Source of the DNA: Comamonas sp. KCTC 72670
Lineage (GTDB): Bacteria > Myxococcota > Myxococcia > Myxococcales > Myxococcaceae
Length of the DNA stretch: 64,000 nucleotides
NCBI GenBank assembly: GCA_014656495.1
Contig: BNCN01000007.1
Span: 1-64,000, forward strand
Reading direction: 5' to 3'
Positions within the stretch are counted from its first letter, which is position 1. Each line of letters begins with the position of its first letter. The notes beneath the pieces are model-generated. The model saw nothing but the letters and a program-made list of their open reading frames with translations. It was not told where the DNA came from and did no database searches. Made by a program: the position numbers and the translations under genes. Shown one piece after another: positions 60,764 to 64,000 of this stretch.

Positions 60764-61168
60764 CTACGTCTTCTGCGGCGCGTTGGCGTGCAGGGCCTGC
60801 TTCACCTTCGCGCGGAAGGCGCGCATCTTCGCCCGCGCCTCGTCCCTCTGCGCATCGGAGAGCTTGCCGCCCGCGGCCTCGCGCTGGGCCTGGAGCTCCT
60901 CGCGGAGCTGCTGGCCCTCCGCCTTGAACTGGTCCGCCTGCGCCTGGGTCAGCCGCCCCTCGGCCACGGCCTTGTCCATCCGCTCTGCCATGCGGGCCAT
61001 CTTGTCGCCGTGCTTCTTGCCCTTGTGGTGGCGGTGGTGGCCACCGTGCCGCTTGCCCTCGGAGGCGGGGGGATTGGCGGACTCGGGCGTGGCCGTCTGG
61101 GCCAGCACGGGGGCGGCGAGGAACAGCGAAGCAACGGCGACGGAACGCAGCGAGGTCATGAGCTTCAT
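60764..61168 (-). CDS. His-rich periplasmic protein
   Basis: A 134-residue exported protein. A signal peptide (1-23, ...APVLAQT) is followed by a His/Lys-rich block (KRHGGHHRHHKGKKHGDK) and a long helix with Arg/Glu/Ala heptads (MARMAERMDKAVAEGRLTQAQADQFKAEGQ...). The layout is reminiscent of Spy/CpxP or periplasmic metal-sensing proteins, but similarity is not decisive. The His cluster suggests metal binding. Start ATG 61168 with AGGAG ten bases upstream. Confidence 0.6.
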   Translation of the reverse strand: MKLMTSLRSVAVASLFLAAPVLAQTATPESANPPASEGKRHGGHHRHHKGKKHGDKMARMAERMDKAVAEGRLTQAQADQFKAEGQQLREELQAQREAAGGKLSDAQRDEARAKMRAFRAKVKQALHANAPQKT

Positions 61169-61309
61169 GGTGGTGGGGCTCCTCAGGGTGACGGAGGCGC
61201 CGGAGACCGGCCTTCCCGGCGCCTCATGCCCTGAAAAACCCCGCGCGGCGCGGAAGGTTAAATCCGCTGAGGCGAATGCCCTGCCGCGCCTGCTCCCCTG
61301 CCCCACGCC

Positions 61310-62101
61310 CTAGCGCGTGGGCAGCTTCACCGCGCGGGTGGCGATGAAGCCGCTGTAGTACCGCGACAAGGCGTCTTCCGGACCGTACGAGTCCTCGAAG
61401 AAGCCGACGACGGCGAGCCCCGCGTCCGTCTGGCCACCAATCTGGTCCTCCAGGGAGTGCCCCACGCACAGCGGCTCGTTCGCGTCCGTGAAGCGGCGGC
61501 GCTCCTCGTCGGACAGGCTGGTGAAGTCCGAGTAGGGCATCCGGTACTTCAACGTGAAGATGCCCTGCTTCTCCAAGGCCAGGTCGAACAGGTAGTTCAC
61601 CGGGTTGGTGAAGCCGGACAGCAGCACACCGCCAGGACGCAGCACGCGCGCCGCTTCACGCCACACGGGGCGCACCGCGTCCACGAAGCCGTTGGAGCAC
61701 GGGTGGAAGATGAGGTCGAAGCTCGCGTCCTCGAAGGCGGAGAGGTCGCGCATGTCGCCCTCGACCAGCCGCAGCTCCAGGCCCTCTCGCTCCGCGACCC
61801 GCCGATCCTGGCCGAGCTGCGCGGGGGAGAGGTCCAGCACGGAGACCCGGGCGCCCGCCGCCGCGAGCACCGGCGCCTGCTGTCCACCGGAGCCCGCGAG
61901 GCACAGGACGTCCTTGCCCCGGATGTCACCGAACCACTCGCGCGGCACGGGCTTCGTCGGGGTGAGGACCACGCTCCAGTCGCCCTTGCGCGCGGCGGCG
62001 ATGACCTCCGGGCTCACGGGGAGCGTCCACTTGTTGCCCGAGGCCACCTGGTGGTTCCACGCCTCGCGGTTGTACTGCTGCAGCTTCGAATCAGTCGTCA
62101 T
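61310..62101 (-). CDS. Class I SAM-dependent methyltransferase
   Basis: A 263-residue methyltransferase. Motif I is VLCLAGSGGQQAP, the acidic end of strand 2 is VLDLSPAQL, and motif II/III are GDMRDLSAFEDASFDLIF and LRPGGVLLSG. It belongs to the family with an N-terminal YNREAWN block. Its target is unknown. The start at 62101 overlaps the SDR stop by 11 bases, so they form an operon. Confidence 0.88.
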   Translation of the reverse strand: MTTDSKLQQYNREAWNHQVASGNKWTLPVSPEVIAAARKGDWSVVLTPTKPVPREWFGDIRGKDVLCLAGSGGQQAPVLAAAGARVSVLDLSPAQLGQDRRVAEREGLELRLVEGDMRDLSAFEDASFDLIFHPCSNGFVDAVRPVWREAARVLRPGGVLLSGFTNPVNYLFDLALEKQGIFTLKYRMPYSDFTSLSDEERRRFTDANEPLCVGHSLEDQIGGQTDAGLAVVGFFEDSYGPEDALSRYYSGFIATRAVKLPTR

Positions 62102-62867
62102 GCAACACCCTTCCTTCCATGCCACCGGCCACCGTGACGACCTCACCCGTCACATGTCCGGAGATGCGGTCCGACGCGAGCGACACCACCATTCGCGCCA
62201 CATCCACGGGCTCGGCCACCTTGCGCAGCGGCATCGTCCGCGTGACGCGCTCGACGAAGCCCGGCTGCGCCAGCTTGGCGCGGCTGCGGTCCACCGCCGT
62301 CCAGCCCGGGCACACGACGTTGACGCGGCCCAGGGGCGCGATGCGGCCCAGCTCGTTCTTGAGGCTCTTGAGGAACCCGCTCGCCAGCGCGCCCTTGGCG
62401 GCGGCGTAGTCGGCATGCCCGGCTTCACCCAAGAGCCCCGCGGTGGAGCTGATGATGACGATGTTGCCCGTCTTCGTGGTGGCCACGTGCCGGAGGAAGG
62501 CGCGGCAGCACAGGAAGACGCTGTCCAGGTTCTCCGCCAGCGTGCGGCGCCAGCGCGTCAGCGACATCTCCCAGAGGGGCTCATCCGGGGCGGGCCAGAC
62601 GCCCGCGTTGCACACCAGCACATCCAGCCGTCCCAGCGCGTCCACCGCGGCGGGGACGAGCGCGTCCACGTCTGACTCCACCGTCAGGTCCGCGCGCACC
62701 GAGGCGCCGCCGACCTCGCGCGCCAGCGCCTGGGCCTTCTCGAGACTGGAGTGGTAGTGCACCGCGACCTTCGCGCCTTCTTCCGCGAAGGTGTGGACCA
62801 GGGCGGTGCCGATGCCTCCAGCGCCGCCCGTGACCAGGACGCCTCTGCCTTGCAGCTCCGTGTCCAT
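62091..62867 (-). CDS. SDR-family NAD(P)-dependent oxidoreductase
   Basis: A 258-residue short-chain dehydrogenase. Cofactor motif TGGAGGIG, the NAG of strand 4 (VCNAG), the catalytic Ser in IISSTAG and the YAAAKGA motif are intact. Start 62867 is preferred because GAGGAG lies just upstream. It is followed by the methyltransferase with overlap, suggesting a small two-step modification pathway of unknown substrate. Confidence 0.9.
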   Translation of the reverse strand: MDTELQGRGVLVTGGAGGIGTALVHTFAEEGAKVAVHYHSSLEKAQALAREVGGASVRADLTVESDVDALVPAAVDALGRLDVLVCNAGVWPAPDEPLWEMSLTRWRRTLAENLDSVFLCCRAFLRHVATTKTGNIVIISSTAGLLGEAGHADYAAAKGALASGFLKSLKNELGRIAPLGRVNVVCPGWTAVDRSRAKLAQPGFVERVTRTMPLRKVAEPVDVARMVVSLASDRISGHVTGEVVTVAGGMEGRVLHDD

Positions 62868-63110
62868 CCGGGTGTTCTCCTCGGTCGTGCTTTCACGGGG
62901 CCGCTCTTCGCGGAGTCCCGGGCACACCGGTGGCGTCCGGCGGCTCACGACGAGAAAAGGCCCCGACTCCTGACAAGAGCCCGTCCCCCGGCACGAAGGC
63001 CAGCGGAAAAATCCTGCCTGGCCCCCCCGCGGCGGAGCCCGCTTCCTCTCCAGGCCCGATTGGTGATTATCTACCACTAATCCTCTCAGGTTTACCTCCA
63101 GGAGCCACCC

Positions 63111-64000
63111 TTGGCCTCTCGACACCTCACGACCACCACCCGGGCCACCCCTTCCATCGTCACGTTCGAACGGCGGCATGTGCTCTTCTCGGTGGAGCAC
63201 ACGCGGTTCGAGTTCATCCGCACGCTGGAGCGCCGGGCCAACGGGGAGGAGCTGCTCCTGGCCCACCGTTACCAGCGGCACGGGCTGGCGGGCCTCGTCA
63301 TCATCAAGCGCGTGCGCAGCCCCGCGAGCTCCGCGCGCCGCCACCGGCTGGTGGAGGAAGTGCAACTGGCCTACCGCCTGCACCATCCCACCATCGCCCA
63401 GGTGCACTACTTCAAGATCCACCGGGGCAAGCCGTACATCATCATGGAGCACGTGGACGGCCCCTCACTGGAGACCGTCCTGGACCTGATGGCCATGCGC
63501 GGGAAACCGGTGTCCCTGGCCTTCGCGCTCCATGTCGCCGCGGAGCTGGCGGACGCCCTGCATCACGCCCACTCGCTCGAGGATGAGCAGGGCCGGTCCC
63601 TGGGGCTGATTCACCGCGACGTCAGCCCGCGAAACGTGCGCATCGCCCGGACGGGCGAGGTGAAGCTGACGCACTTTGGCGTGGCGTATTCGCACCTGAT
63701 TGGCAGGGAGGAGACCGCCGGGGCCTTGCTCAAGGGCGACGTGGCCTATGCCTCGCCGGAGTACCTCGCGGGCACGACGCTGACCTCCGCCTCGGACCTC
63801 TTCTCGCTGGGGCTGGTGCTGCTGGAGCTGGCCACGGGGCGGCACCTGTTCGCGGCCGCGGCCGATGCGCTGGAGCCCCCGCGCGCGAAGTCACGGGAGC
63901 TGCGACTGGAGGAGCCCCCTTCCCTGCCGCTCACCCAGATGCTGATGCTGCTGGAGGACCATGGCCCTCAGGACGTGGAGCGCGCCGCCGCGAGCCTGCC
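63111..64000 (+). CDS. Ser/Thr kinase-like protein, DFG-defective, truncated by window end
   Basis: The first 296 codons of a Hanks-type kinase. Start is TTG 63111 with AGGAG six bases upstream. The ATP Lys66 (LVIIKRV) and HRDVSPRN with Asp170 are present, but the metal-binding DFG is THFG, with His188 instead of Asp, and the Gly-rich loop is absent (RTLERRANGEELL). It is therefore probably a pseudokinase. The C-terminus is beyond the window. Confidence 0.8.
   Translation, partial: MASRHLTTTTRATPSIVTFERRHVLFSVEHTRFEFIRTLERRANGEELLLAHRYQRHGLAGLVIIKRVRSPASSARRHRLVEEVQLAYRLHHPTIAQVHYFKIHRGKPYIIMEHVDGPSLETVLDLMAMRGKPVSLAFALHVAAELADALHHAHSLEDEQGRSLGLIHRDVSPRNVRIARTGEVKLTHFGVAYSHLIGREETAGALLKGDVAYASPEYLAGTTLTSASDLFSLGLVLLELATGRHLFAAAADALEPPRAKSRELRLEEPPSLPLTQMLMLLEDHGPQDVERAAASL

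Overview
The window is about 64 kb of GC-rich DNA with the hallmarks of a predatory, multicellular delta-proteobacterium of the Myxococcaceae (Myxococcus or a close relative). The evidence is several Ser/Thr kinases (one fused to an ATPase and TPRs), an FHA-domain sigma-54 activator, two FtsH proteases, tandem TIGR04563-type small proteins, many GTG/TTG starts and long empty reading frames on the strand opposite real genes. This placement is inference from gene content; no rRNA is present.

Region 1 (1-2.2 kb) is insertion-sequence debris: an IS4-type transposase that appears to cut into an IS66 tnpA-tnpB pair, with tnpA also frameshifted. Region 2 (2.28-11.95 kb) is a genomic island. A complete tRNA-Thr(CGT) with its terminator lies at the right end, and a decayed copy of the tRNA 3' half plus terminator lies at the left end, the usual footprint of integration into a tRNA gene. 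The cargo is one tightly overlapping four-gene operon: a caspase-family protease, a protein of unknown family, a ComEC-like metallo-beta-lactamase-fold hydrolase, and a 1755-residue TPR protein with one intact and one inactivated CHAT protease domain. An IS630 remnant lies between the operon and the tRNA. This operon is the best candidate in the window for a poorly described system, probably a protease-based defence or cell-death module.

Region 3 (12-21.8 kb) is core genome: glutamate dehydrogenase, a PilZ protein, an HtrA protease, GrpE, a stand-alone sigma-70 region-1.1-like protein, FtsH, a lipoprotein, a Nudix hydrolase and a small HTH protein. Region 4 (22-34.9 kb) is signalling and redox: two Ser/Thr kinases, then on the minus strand a YdeP-type molybdopterin oxidoreductase, an 808-residue unknown and the FHA sigma-54 activator, then a BON-domain protein. 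Region 5 (35-38.7 kb) is a histidine-degradation operon, hutU-(putative lipoprotein)-hutI. Region 6 (38.8-46 kb) holds a class II amidotransferase and a leftward housekeeping run folP, glmM, pdxJ, acpS, nnr, tsaE. Region 7 (46-50 kb) contains osmC, yceI, a LysR regulator and two pirins; a shared inverted repeat lies before yceI/lysR and before the pirins. Region 8 (50-54.5 kb) is tilS-ftsH, an unannotated structured RNA candidate with its own promoter and terminator, and two tandem TIGR04563-like genes. Region 9 (54.5-64 kb) is envelope and uptake: a TonB-dependent receptor overlapping a 5'-nucleotidase-C lipoprotein, a ChaN-like protein, another lipoprotein, a His-rich periplasmic protein, an SDR-methyltransferase pair, and a kinase-like protein running off the end.

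No CRISPR array, rRNA, replication origin or intact integrase was seen.
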